A stretch of DNA of 64,000 nucleotides from Bacteroidales bacterium (GTDB taxonomy: Bacteria > Bacteroidota > Bacteroidia > Bacteroidales > FEN-979): assembly GCA_023229525.1 (NCBI GenBank), contig JALNZC010000021.1, forward strand, positions 1 to 64,000. The letters are read 5' to 3'. The notes under the pieces are model-generated. The model saw only the letters and a program-made list of their open reading frames with translations. It was not told the DNA's origin and searched no databases. Both the position numbers and the translations under genes were made by a program. Within the stretch, counting starts at the first letter, position 1. Each line of letters begins with the position of its first letter. Shown piece by piece: positions 9,058-18,248 of the stretch.

Positions 9058-12000
9058 TTAATAATAGATCACTACTTCCGCAGGAAATTCTTTAACTGAT
9101 ATTTCTTTTTCACCAAAATCTTTTCTTTCATCTCCGTTCACAGTTACTTTTACCGGTAGTTTCGATCCGTTGAAGTTTTTAATTTTAATTCCGTTAGCAG
9201 GAAGTTTTACATCCCCAAAAATCGTAAAGAGATATTTATTGTTATCTTTTTTTATTGAATATGAAATCTCACCGTAATAAGTTGGCAGATTTTCAACAGA
9301 CATTCCTGCTGGGGAATCAATCCAATCCTGATAAAGGGCAGAAGCTAAAACAAGCGATTGATCATGCTCATTTTCATAAACAAACATAGCCCGGATGGCA
9401 TTGATAAAATCGCTGCCAACCCAGGTGTGGGGCATATCTCCGATGTAACCCGGCCTCCGGTAATCTTTCCAGACAACCTCGGCCCAGTGATTCCATCCCT
9501 GCGGACGTTGATCGTTGAGGAAAAATTCTATTAACTCGTGTGCTCTTTCCGGTTGATCTAAAATGATAAATGAACCGATCAAACGATTTTCATATGGAGT
9601 GTAATTAATCCAATCAATTTTCCCGTCTCTCCTGTTTTTAAAAAAATCATAAAATTTATCAAAAGTGTTATATACTTGCGGCTTTGGTAAGTTGGTCAGT
9701 TCGTTGCAAGGTGTTAACGCAATTGTTGTTGATGTTGCATCAAAATCGCCGAGTTCAACACAGCCCGGTATGTAATTTATTTTTCTGGTCTTCATCGTGA
9801 GCTGCAGTGAGTTGTAAAGATTTTCCCTGAAGGTGTCGCAGACTTTTTTTATTCTTTCATACGATTCTTTTTCGCCAAGTATTTTTTGAATCTCCACTGC
9901 ATCTTTCAAACCTTTCATGGTAAAGAAATCATCCCAGTACGAGTGCATCGGTTTAGCGGAATACCCTTCGTGGCTGATTGATTCCGTTACCAATCCGTAG
10001 TAAGCACGCACACTGTCATTCCCGTATTTAAAATGATCCGTTGATCTTTGGGCAATCAGCGATTCGATATATTCTACAGCTTTTAATACATTTTTATTTT
10101 TTGATCTGAGGAAAGTGGTATCCTTCGTGAAGTTAAAATATTCGCGGATCAAATAAATCATTTCACCGTGGCTGTCGTTTTCGGGAACCGGATCGGGACC
10201 TCTGAAATCAACCACGCACGGGACTTTACCGTTTTCGTATTGATAACCGGTGTACCAATCAATGAAATCTTTCACTTCATTTACGATCCCTGATTTCAGT
10301 AATGCAGATGAAGTTAATGCGCCGTCGCGTATCCAGCTTCGTTCATACGAACGCGAGCCGGGTTGAATACCTGCCTTGTCCCTGTTGATTAATATATATG
10401 CGAGATTTGATTTGTAAGTATTTACAATCCGGTTTGCTGATTCAGGCAGATTAAATTTGATATGCCCAACTTTTGTTTTCCAGAATTCAATCGCTTTGTT
10501 CGATTGTTCTAAAACATATTCATTACCCAATTTTTCTTCAGATGATGTTTTACCATAAAACGGAACCACAACAAAGAATTCTGTATTTTCAGCCGGATTC
10601 AGGTGAAATGAATATTTAATTACGCCATTTGCCAACCCGCTTTGATCTACAGCAAATTTATTTTGAGGAATATTCCCGGTACGTATAAGATCAACAATAC
10701 TTCCTTCATTAAAAATAGTTGCCCCAAAGGAATTATATTTTTTTTGAGACAACACCATTTTATCATCGACAGATATAAATCCGCCATCTTCTTCTTTAAT
10801 TGAGGTTATTTTACCAACGCCACCGGTCAAATTTAAAAACTGATAATATGGATTAACCTGGTATGGCCGGACCAACAAATAGAACTCAAAATCTTTTGGC
10901 CTGTTTGAGAGGTTTTTAAATGAATAGCTGATGTTAAGCACGGAATTTTTATTTGCTTCCCCGCTTGCAGTAACTCCGGTTACAAATTTCAGATCATAAC
11001 ATAACCAGCTAACGGAGGGTACAAAAGTAAATTCCCTATTTTCTTCAGGAACGCCCAATGATTGAACGGATTTTACATTGCTCCAGTTATAAAGTGAATC
11101 GCCGGCTTTTATCATCGGCTCGATCGAAAACCGGGCTTTATCTACTTCAACCATTCCATCTTCATTTATCAGCGCTTCTTTAACATCATTATTAACACCT
11201 GTAATCGTCCAATAAGAGGTTTGCTCTAAAAAATATCTCGGGTAATTTCCTTTTGGTGAATTTTTAGCAGCGTATATTAAAAAATCATTCGGCGTTAAAG
11301 AATTTTTAATAGCCAGAAATTTTACTTCATAAATACCGAACCCTTCTTCCGAATTGCTTTTTGTAAGATTTATCTTAAGATACTTTGCTTCAGCTTCGGG
11401 TAGCCTGATAAAGCTGACATCACTTTGATTTGATTGAACAGAATAAGCTTTCTCCCATTTTTTCCCATCCTCCGATAAGAAAACATTATAACTTTTTGCG
11501 TAATGATCTTTAAGCCAATTGATTTGTAAACCGCCAAATTCCCTGCGGATTTTGAAATCAAAGACAATATCCTGATCTATCACACCATTGCTTTGCCAGT
11601 ATGTTTCATTTGAATTATCAATCATAAAATCCGGTGAATAATTCTTAATAAATGATGAAGCTGTAACTGATGGAAGCGGATAGGATTGCTTTTCGGGTTG
11701 TAGCGGTTCAAACTTCAGATCATCAATCCAGATTGTACCTTTGCCACCAACAAAGGATGCTATTGTAAATTCAATTCTGTCAATTCGCTTTAAGCTTTGA
11801 TCAGTTGTCGGTCCCCATGCAAAATTGATATGTCTTTTTTTAATCCGGATTTTTTTCCATTCTTGTGGAAAATCATAGTTGCGATTATTGACCCACCACA
11901 CATTGTTTCCCGTGCTGTCAATAAATTTTATTTCAAAATTATTTGCAGGAGATTTGGCTTTAATATAAAAGGTAAATTCATAATTATCGGGCAGGTCTAT

Positions 12001-12243
12001 TGGGAACCGTTTCTGTATTCCGCCGTAACCAGTGCCTTTGGTGAAATCATAATCGAAACGGATCGCATTGCCAGTTAATCCTTTTTCATTAGATAAGTCA
12101 AGATTAACGCCATCGGATTTGATGAAACTCCAGCCATCTTTATTCTCAAATTCATCAAGTATTTTGATTTGAGCGTAGATCGTTATGGGTGCAAGAACCG
12201 ACAAGAGTGATAATGCAATTATTTTTCCGAAAAAATTTTTCAT
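9058..12243 (-). CDS. Secreted multidomain (alpha/alpha)6 glycosidase-like protein with CBM-like and F5/8C domains
   Basis: 1061 residues, ATG at 12243. Residues 1-24 are a signal peptide ending IYAQ, predicting periplasmic or surface location. Residues ~28-180 resemble a beta-sandwich carbohydrate-binding domain (CIA30/CBM11-like: LDEFENKDGW, WIDDLKFEPL). Residues ~190-310 are an F5/8 type C (discoidin) domain. Residues ~330-590 form a beta-sandwich, and ~600-950 a helical (alpha/alpha)6 domain with SYERSWIRDGALTSSALL, NDSHGEMIYLIREYF and GDMPHTWVGSDF; a short beta domain closes the protein. RSWIRDGA resembles motifs of GH15/GH63/debranching-type catalytic domains, but I cannot name a CAZy family. 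It lies within the PUL between GH144 and transporter genes, so it probably acts on beta-1,2-glucan fragments or side groups. The domain reading is by eye. Confidence 0.75.
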   Translation of the reverse strand: MKNFFGKIIALSLLSVLAPITIYAQIKILDEFENKDGWSFIKSDGVNLDLSNEKGLTGNAIRFDYDFTKGTGYGGIQKRFPIDLPDNYEFTFYIKAKSPANNFEIKFIDSTGNNVWWVNNRNYDFPQEWKKIRIKKRHINFAWGPTTDQSLKRIDRIEFTIASFVGGKGTIWIDDLKFEPLQPEKQSYPLPSVTASSFIKNYSPDFMIDNSNETYWQSNGVIDQDIVFDFKIRREFGGLQINWLKDHYAKSYNVFLSEDGKKWEKAYSVQSNQSDVSFIRLPEAEAKYLKINLTKSNSEEGFGIYEVKFLAIKNSLTPNDFLIYAAKNSPKGNYPRYFLEQTSYWTITGVNNDVKEALINEDGMVEVDKARFSIEPMIKAGDSLYNWSNVKSVQSLGVPEENREFTFVPSVSWLCYDLKFVTGVTASGEANKNSVLNISYSFKNLSNRPKDFEFYLLVRPYQVNPYYQFLNLTGGVGKITSIKEEDGGFISVDDKMVLSQKKYNSFGATIFNEGSIVDLIRTGNIPQNKFAVDQSGLANGVIKYSFHLNPAENTEFFVVVPFYGKTSSEEKLGNEYVLEQSNKAIEFWKTKVGHIKFNLPESANRIVNTYKSNLAYILINRDKAGIQPGSRSYERSWIRDGALTSSALLKSGIVNEVKDFIDWYTGYQYENGKVPCVVDFRGPDPVPENDSHGEMIYLIREYFNFTKDTTFLRSKNKNVLKAVEYIESLIAQRSTDHFKYGNDSVRAYYGLVTESISHEGYSAKPMHSYWDDFFTMKGLKDAVEIQKILGEKESYERIKKVCDTFRENLYNSLQLTMKTRKINYIPGCVELGDFDATSTTIALTPCNELTNLPKPQVYNTFDKFYDFFKNRRDGKIDWINYTPYENRLIGSFIILDQPERAHELIEFFLNDQRPQGWNHWAEVVWKDYRRPGYIGDMPHTWVGSDFINAIRAMFVYENEHDQSLVLASALYQDWIDSPAGMSVENLPTYYGEISYSIKKDNNKYLFTIFGDVKLPANGIKIKNFNGSKLPVKVTVNGDERKDFGEKEISVKEFPAEVVIYY

Positions 12244-12344
12244 TTGTCAATTGCTTTCAAATCTCTATGTAGACAAACTGAACGCTGGTTAAAATGAAGT
12301 AACAGACCAGGAAAAATTAAGGTCAGAACAAAAATGAAGAAATT

Positions 12345-13742
12345 CTATTCTAAATATTTATAGCCAAGTTTGTTTAAACCATTTTGGATTATCGGATCTT
12401 TCATTACATAATTCCAAACCAAGCCTGTTCTGAAATTTTCTATCATTATAAGCATTGGACCCTCGTCTATGCCTAAAAAATCATTGTCAATCCACTTAGC
12501 CGTTGGGTTGAAGGCATCATAATAACCGTATTTCCCCCATAGTTTTTTTCCATACTTTTCATTCATGGATTTTATGGTAGGTAAAACTATCTCCGGGGCA
12601 AAAGGTAATGATGAAAGGGATGCGTAAGGTGCAATGGTCCCATCATCATAATAATTGTAATCGGGTCCACTCGTTCCTCTACCTGCATAACCCAAAAATT
12701 TTTTATCATCAAAATTATACTTCCCATCAGGTCCATCACTTGCAGTAACACCCCAGCAGAGCGAATCATACCCGATCCAACCTTTAGGATTATCTGTTGC
12801 ATATTGTCGTTGAGCATATGTTGCACGGCGTGAGTTTTCAAAGTAATCAATTCCTTTTTCCTTCATATATTCATCAACCAAACCGCGATAATCTATAAAT
12901 GCTTGTGAAAACTGATGACCAAATAATGGAGGAAACGCCACGTGCGAAAGTCCTTTGTAAGGTGTATACCACTTATACGATTTTAACCATGCTTTATAAC
13001 TTTGTTCAGCATTTTCCATTCCACTGCCCGCTGCTAAAACATAAAGGAACAGCGCCTCATCATAACCGCTCCAGCCATAATCGGCCAATCCATCTTCGGG
13101 GGTCCAACCCATGGAAATCGTATTGGCAAATTTATCCTTGGCGGGCAATTTCATAAAATTCCAGTTAGTTCTTCCAAGTAATAATGTTGCAAGTTTACGG
13201 ATCTGAGTTTCAATATTATTGTCCAGGTTGTAATAGTTCCGGGCAAAGATGATACCCATCATCAACAGTCCGGTATCTACGGAGGAAAGTTCACAATTCC
13301 ATTCGCGTGTACCATCCTTCATTACCAGGAAATGATAATAAAATCCTTCGTACCCGGTTGCCTTTTTATCGGTACTTTGAACTGAATTGGCAAAAAATTT
13401 AAGAATTCTGAGTGTGATCTCCGCCGCTTGTTCACGGGTTATCCAATTTCTTTCAGCACCGATAGCGAATGATGGAATTCCAAAACCTGTTGCGGCTATG
13501 CTGCAGGGAGAAGCGCTTGTCGTGCGATCTTTTACAATTCCCGTTTTGGGATGATGTTCATTTAAAAAGAAAAGAAAAGTTTTATGCTGGATTGAATCGA
13601 GCATTGACTTCTCTCCTGATGTTAAAGGATAATTAACCTTTCCTTTGGATTTGAATACAAGCTGTTGTGGCTGTGCGGTAGAAATGGCAAAAGTAAAGAC
13701 CACAAACAAAATAACTTTGCTGACCTCCATGTGATTTCTCAT
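12345..13742 (-). CDS. GH144 endo-beta-1,2-glucanase (periplasmic copy)
   Basis: 465 residues from ATG at 13742 (an in-frame ATG at 13730 is an alternative). A signal peptide with hydrophobic core VILFVVFTFAISTA ends before QPQQ; there is no lipobox, so a periplasmic enzyme is predicted. It is a full-length glycoamylase-like (PF10091) domain with the pattern shared by GH144: FLFFLNEHHPKTGIVKDR, GFGIPSFAIGAERNWITREQA, GWSGYDEALFLYVLAAG, WGVTASDGP, then YDAFNPTAKW and IDEGPMLIMIENFRTGLVW near the end. GH144 was founded on a Chitinophaga pinensis endo-beta-1,2-glucanase; cleavage gives sophorooligosaccharides. It matches the catalytic half of the lipoprotein enzyme at 16070-18046, giving the locus a surface and a periplasmic version. 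Product annotation as 'glucoamylase' by domain name would be misleading. Confidence 0.88.
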   Translation of the reverse strand: MRNHMEVSKVILFVVFTFAISTAQPQQLVFKSKGKVNYPLTSGEKSMLDSIQHKTFLFFLNEHHPKTGIVKDRTTSASPCSIAATGFGIPSFAIGAERNWITREQAAEITLRILKFFANSVQSTDKKATGYEGFYYHFLVMKDGTREWNCELSSVDTGLLMMGIIFARNYYNLDNNIETQIRKLATLLLGRTNWNFMKLPAKDKFANTISMGWTPEDGLADYGWSGYDEALFLYVLAAGSGMENAEQSYKAWLKSYKWYTPYKGLSHVAFPPLFGHQFSQAFIDYRGLVDEYMKEKGIDYFENSRRATYAQRQYATDNPKGWIGYDSLCWGVTASDGPDGKYNFDDKKFLGYAGRGTSGPDYNYYDDGTIAPYASLSSLPFAPEIVLPTIKSMNEKYGKKLWGKYGYYDAFNPTAKWIDNDFLGIDEGPMLIMIENFRTGLVWNYVMKDPIIQNGLNKLGYKYLE

Positions 13743-13793
13743 TTTAATTATTAATTCTCTATTGTTTATTTATAAAATGGCGAGTGTGCAGGG

Positions 13794-16052
13794 TCAGTTC
13801 AGGAAGACAGATGTTGAGATTGTTTCCTTTGAATTGGTTCCGATGTATATGATAAATTCTCCCGGTTCCCAATATTTTTTCAGGTCAGGATGATAAAATG
13901 CCAGGTCATCTTTTCCCAGCGAAAATGTCAATACTGCAGTTTCATCGGTTTTCAGCATGACTTTTTTGAATCCTTTCAGTTCTTTTACGGGGCGGGTTAT
14001 TGAACCGACTTTATCCTGTACATAAAGTTGTGCCACCTCTTCTCCGTCGCGTGTACCAGTATTCTTTACGGTAACCCTGATGGTCAGTTTGTTCCCGGTA
14101 GTATCAACCGTCAGACCGGAATAGGCGAAGGTAGTGTAGCTCAACCCAAATCCAAACGGATAGAGCGGGTCGTTGGTCACATCGATATAGCGTGAAACAT
14201 ATTTTTCATCCGGTGTTTTAGGATTATAGGGTCTTCCGGTATTTTTTGCATTGTAGAAAAGGGGTATTTGCCCGACATTCCGGGGAAAAGTCATGGTGAG
14301 TTTCCCGGCAGGGTTAACTTCCCCAAAAAGAATATCAGAGATACCATTTCCAGCCTGTGTTCCGCCAAACCATGATTCCAGGATAGCCGGGGCCATGTTG
14401 TTCAACTTTGTGATGGTCAGCGGGCGACCATTGAACAGCACCACGGCTACCGGTTTACCGGTACCGATAACCTGCTCTGCCAGTTCGTTCTGTACTCCAG
14501 GGAGATCAAGATCGGTCCGGCTGGATGCTTCCCCGGTCATCTCACCTTCTTCTCCCAGAGCCAGGATCACATAATCGGCGGACGAGGCAATTTTCAGCGC
14601 TTTGTCAAATCCACTTTTATCCAGGTCGTTGGTATTGCATCCCTTCTCATAAACTATGGGAATATCCTTACCGACATGGTTTCTGATCCCTTCAAGCAGG
14701 GTGACACATTTTTCCAATTCTCCGGCAGCTGCCCAGTTTCCCAGCATATCTCTTTTGGAATCAGCCAGTGGACCAATCACGGCAATGGATTTAACCGTGG
14801 CCGGAATGGGTAGGGTTTGATTATCATTTTTCAGAAGGACACAACTTCGAGCTACGAATTTACGGGCAAAGGCCTGACTTTCGACGGTCATCAGTTCCTT
14901 TTCCTGTCGTTCTTTTTTGCAATACCGGTAAGGATCATCAAACAGACCAAGTTTGAATTTGGCTTCCAGTACAACGCGCACAGCATCATCAATCTGCTTC
15001 AGGGTAACTTTTTTCTCTTTGAGTAAGTCTGTCAATGAATTCAGATAAGTACTCCCCTGCATATCCATATCCACTCCGGCATTTAAAGCCAGACCGGCTG
15101 CCTGCTTTTCATCTGTTGCAACTCCATGGTTCACAAGTTCATTGATGGCGCCGTAATCAGTAACCACAAAACCTTTGAACCCCCAGCTTTTCCGGAGCAG
15201 ATCCGTGAGCAGCCATTTATTGGAAGTAGATGGCACACCGGCAATTTCGTTGAAGGAGGTCATTACCGAGCCGACACCGGCATCAACGCAAGCTTTATAT
15301 GGCGGGAGGTACCATTCATACAGTGAAACCTGGGAAATATCGACTGTATTGTAATCGCGCCCGGCCTGTGGCGCTCCATAAGCAGCAAAATGCTTTGCGC
15401 AAGCCAATAGAGTATGCGGATCTTTCAGATCTTTACCCTGGAATCCATGAACCCGAGCTTCGGCAATTTTACATCCGAGCCATGTATCTTCGCCCGCTCC
15501 TTCGGCAACCCTCCCCCACCGGGGATCTCGGGCGATATCTACCATCGGGGCAAAAGTCCAGTTTAGTCCCTCTGCGGTCGCTTCCATTGCAGCTATCTGC
15601 TCTGACTCTTCAATCGCTTTCAGGTCCCAGCTACAAGACTGGCCCAATGGGATCGGGAAAATTGTCCGGTGGCCATGGATTACATCATAACCGAAGATCA
15701 GGGGAATTTTTAAATGTGATTCCTCAATGGCAATCTTTTGGAGGCCACGTACATTATCCACGGTATAGACATTGAAAATAGCTCCGGCTTTTCCTTCTTT
15801 AATAAGCTTATAATACTTATTATCATTGTTATTCATCGCCGGACCTGTAATATCCCCATCGGATTGAAAAAGGGATAACTGGCCGATTTTTTCTTCGATT
15901 GTCATCTTTTTGAGCAATTCCTCAATCTTAATCCTATCGGAAGAGGAAATGTTTTGCCGGACTATATTTTGTGAGATTACGGAAGTACAAAGAACAAATA
16001 AGACAAAAGACAATCCGGCGATTTTAAAAGAAAAAAAGTTATCTGAAAGCAT
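13794..16052 (-). CDS. GH3 beta-glucosidase, probable sophorooligosaccharide exo-hydrolase
   Basis: 752 residues when started at the ATG at 16052. A longer TTG start at 16073 would overlap the preceding stop and add only seven residues ahead of the signal peptide. The hydrophobic stretch IAGLSFVLFVLCTSVISQ is a type I signal peptide, so periplasmic. GH3 features: YDVIHGHRTIFPIPLGQ, ARDPRWGRVAEGAGEDTWLG, KHFAAYG, and the nucleophile Asp in GFVVTDYGA at about residue 299. A second alpha/beta domain (LALGEEGEMTGEASSR) and a C-terminal fibronectin-III-like domain follow. In Bacteroides thetaiotaomicron a GH3 enzyme in a comparable locus (BT_3567) acts on beta-1,2-glucooligosaccharides; the same role is inferred here. 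It lies directly between the two GH144 genes. Confidence 0.92.
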   Translation of the reverse strand: MLSDNFFSFKIAGLSFVLFVLCTSVISQNIVRQNISSSDRIKIEELLKKMTIEEKIGQLSLFQSDGDITGPAMNNNDNKYYKLIKEGKAGAIFNVYTVDNVRGLQKIAIEESHLKIPLIFGYDVIHGHRTIFPIPLGQSCSWDLKAIEESEQIAAMEATAEGLNWTFAPMVDIARDPRWGRVAEGAGEDTWLGCKIAEARVHGFQGKDLKDPHTLLACAKHFAAYGAPQAGRDYNTVDISQVSLYEWYLPPYKACVDAGVGSVMTSFNEIAGVPSTSNKWLLTDLLRKSWGFKGFVVTDYGAINELVNHGVATDEKQAAGLALNAGVDMDMQGSTYLNSLTDLLKEKKVTLKQIDDAVRVVLEAKFKLGLFDDPYRYCKKERQEKELMTVESQAFARKFVARSCVLLKNDNQTLPIPATVKSIAVIGPLADSKRDMLGNWAAAGELEKCVTLLEGIRNHVGKDIPIVYEKGCNTNDLDKSGFDKALKIASSADYVILALGEEGEMTGEASSRTDLDLPGVQNELAEQVIGTGKPVAVVLFNGRPLTITKLNNMAPAILESWFGGTQAGNGISDILFGEVNPAGKLTMTFPRNVGQIPLFYNAKNTGRPYNPKTPDEKYVSRYIDVTNDPLYPFGFGLSYTTFAYSGLTVDTTGNKLTIRVTVKNTGTRDGEEVAQLYVQDKVGSITRPVKELKGFKKVMLKTDETAVLTFSLGKDDLAFYHPDLKKYWEPGEFIIYIGTNSKETISTSVFLN

Positions 16053-16069
16053 ACTTTTGAATTGGAAAA

Positions 16070-18046
16070 TCAATGGGTAAAACCAAGTTTTGTGAGTCCT
16101 GCCTGGACTTTAGGCGAGGACATGAAGCGATTCCATAAAAGTTGCGTTCTGTAATTCTCTATCATACAAACAATCGGTCCCTCGTCGATAGCGATAAATG
16201 AATCGGCCCACCATCCTTCAGTCGGGTCGAAGGCATCATAAAAGCCGGAATTACCCCATAGATGATCACCCAGGATGTAATAGAAAAACCGGATCGCTTT
16301 CATCGATTGTTCCGGCGTATAAGCTATGGCTGACACAGCCGCAGTGGGGGTGATCACACCAAGGTCATTGGTGGGCGATTGTGCATCATACCCCCAGGGA
16401 TTATCACTGGCCGTAAGTCCCCAACTGGATTTACTATATCCCACATAGTTGTTAGGATTAGTAAAACAATATGTCCAATTGATCAGGGATTGATTAACAT
16501 TTTGTTCCCAGTAATTTGCGTATTGATCCTGCAATGTTCTCGGATCGAGTCCAAGGAAAGAATAGTGTGTGTAAAACAACGGACCTCCGTAAGGTTCACC
16601 AAGCGGTAGTCTGTACCCATAATAGCTATTGCCGTTTTTAATCGCGCCGTTCTTTGCATATCCCTGTTGATAAACTGCGGCTGAGATCGGGTGAGTTGTA
16701 GAGGTTGCCGCAACAATATAGGTGATCAGGGTCTCATTATAACCCTGGATCGGCATATTCATGATCCAACCCAAAGTTGGTGACCAGTGCCAGTATAAAA
16801 CATTCTGCCCCCGTGTAAACCAATCATATTCAACGGCATCATTCAGTGCATCGATCCTGTCTATCAGGGTTTGCTCAAGCGGGGCGGCCGGATCAAGGTA
16901 TTGTCGCATGGTAATCAATCCCTCAACCATATAGGAAGTCTCAACAAGGTCGGCGCCATTATCATTGGAGCTGAAAGGATGCACTTTGCCAGTCGCGCCA
17001 TTGAGCCAATGAGGCCAGGCGCCATGAAAGCGGTCGCAGGTTTCAAGAAAGGTCAGAATTTTATTCAACCGGGTCAATCCCTGATCACGTGTAATAAATC
17101 CACGTTCAATACCCACGATCAACGCCATAACTCCGAACCCGGAACCACCGATCGTCACGATATCCCCGGAGGTGTTTCTTTCTCTGGCAAGACCACATGA
17201 AGGATGGGCATAATCATAAAAGTAACGGAAGGTCATTTCCTGTACCAGGGTAAGAAGCTGGTCATCCGGAATTACGGGAAATTTTGTCGTTGAATCCAGA
17301 GCGGTATAAAAATAGTTGGTAAAGCCATCGAATGGAAACCCGGTTTTTGATGTTAAATTCTTCGAAATGTTGAAAAAACATCGGGTATAATCGGTCAAAG
17401 ATTGTGTATTTGAAACTGTTAATATCCTGTTGTTTCCTGAGAGAGAAAATGAGAGAGGCATACCCGTCGACAAGGTAAAATAGGGATTCAGGTTTGCCGG
17501 ATCGAGAGAATCCGAAAAGGTGATCTCGATTTTTAAAGAGTCTTTTTTCCAGTTAACATTTTTAGGAATTGCCGGGATTTGGAAGGGTTGTTTGTTAATG
17601 GTGATGGTTTCGATCCGAAGTATTCCTGCGATTGTCCCAAAAAGAAACTCCATCCCGGGAAATGTTTCACCCTGAGATCCTTTTAGTCCGGATGTGATCA
17701 GTAATTTATAATTTGCACCGTGATCAAGGGAATTTTGAGGTGTAAATCTGATGCTTGTATTTCCATTGAAGACAACCAGATCTCCGGAAACATTCTTGTT
17801 ATCAGCCTTCTTTACAACTACGTTACCGTTCACGGACGATGGATCGAGCGTGTTATTAAAGTAAATGGTGAATGAACTGTCAACCGGAACATCCTTAGTT
17901 GTTTCCCCGATCTTGAGAACAACATTGCCTGCTTTTACCTGTGCCAACTGAAGTGACCCGGCAGGTGTATCCCCCTTTTTTTTACAAGCTGAGAAGAAAA
18001 GAATATTGACCGCCAGTAATAGTGTTAAAATCGGATATAGTTTCAT
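16070..18046 (-). CDS. GH144 endo-beta-1,2-glucanase lipoprotein with N-terminal Ig-like domains
   Basis: 658 residues, ATG at 18046. The N terminus MKLYPILTLLLAVNILFFSACKKK carries a lipobox (FSAC), so it is an outer-membrane-anchored lipoprotein, likely surface exposed. Residues ~33-135 and ~145-250 are two SbsA/Big_5-type Ig-like domains that probably act as a spacer. Residues ~265-658 form the GH144/PF10091 catalytic domain: TFRYFYDYAHPSCGLARER, GSGFGVMALIVGIERGFITRDQ, NETLITYIVAATS, WGLTASDNPWGYDA, FDPTEGWWADSFIAIDEGP. It would make the first cuts in external beta-1,2-glucan for SusCD uptake. It follows a possible attenuator hairpin after the LamG lipoprotein gene, and it overlaps only a weak alternative TTG start of the GH3 gene. 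Confidence 0.9.
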   Translation of the reverse strand: MKLYPILTLLLAVNILFFSACKKKGDTPAGSLQLAQVKAGNVVLKIGETTKDVPVDSSFTIYFNNTLDPSSVNGNVVVKKADNKNVSGDLVVFNGNTSIRFTPQNSLDHGANYKLLITSGLKGSQGETFPGMEFLFGTIAGILRIETITINKQPFQIPAIPKNVNWKKDSLKIEITFSDSLDPANLNPYFTLSTGMPLSFSLSGNNRILTVSNTQSLTDYTRCFFNISKNLTSKTGFPFDGFTNYFYTALDSTTKFPVIPDDQLLTLVQEMTFRYFYDYAHPSCGLARERNTSGDIVTIGGSGFGVMALIVGIERGFITRDQGLTRLNKILTFLETCDRFHGAWPHWLNGATGKVHPFSSNDNGADLVETSYMVEGLITMRQYLDPAAPLEQTLIDRIDALNDAVEYDWFTRGQNVLYWHWSPTLGWIMNMPIQGYNETLITYIVAATSTTHPISAAVYQQGYAKNGAIKNGNSYYGYRLPLGEPYGGPLFYTHYSFLGLDPRTLQDQYANYWEQNVNQSLINWTYCFTNPNNYVGYSKSSWGLTASDNPWGYDAQSPTNDLGVITPTAAVSAIAYTPEQSMKAIRFFYYILGDHLWGNSGFYDAFDPTEGWWADSFIAIDEGPIVCMIENYRTQLLWNRFMSSPKVQAGLTKLGFTH

Positions 18047-18193
18047 AATACCTTAGTTGACCACTTTGTGATAATTCTTTGTATCTCCGTGCGGTTATTT
18101 GAATCGATCGATTGTTTAACCAGCCGGTCTCTTTTTTTATTATTTCTTATGGTTAATACCGATAACGGAGCCCTTACCAATAATGTATTTGTG

Positions 18194-18228
18194 AAAAAGA
18201 GAGGGTTAAGGAAACCCATAACCCTCTC
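18194..18228 (-). terminator. Intra-operon hairpin with U-run (possible attenuator)
   Basis: Read on the minus strand after the LamG gene: GAGAGGGTTA, a 10-nt loop, TAACCCTCTC, then TTTTT. The arms are 18,199-18,208 and 18,219-18,228. This is the form of an intrinsic terminator located between the SusC/SusD/LamG genes and the enzyme genes, with 150 bp still to go to the next start. Partial termination would give more SusCD than enzymes. Confidence 0.6.
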
Positions 18229-18248
18229 CCTGAATCATTGGTGAAGAA

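Noticed and set aside
15299..15775. 158-codon plus-strand frame inside the GH3 gene
   Set aside because: Antisense shadow of a strongly supported GH3 coding sequence; similar long shadows (for example within GH31 and the aldose epimerase) were discarded for the same reason.
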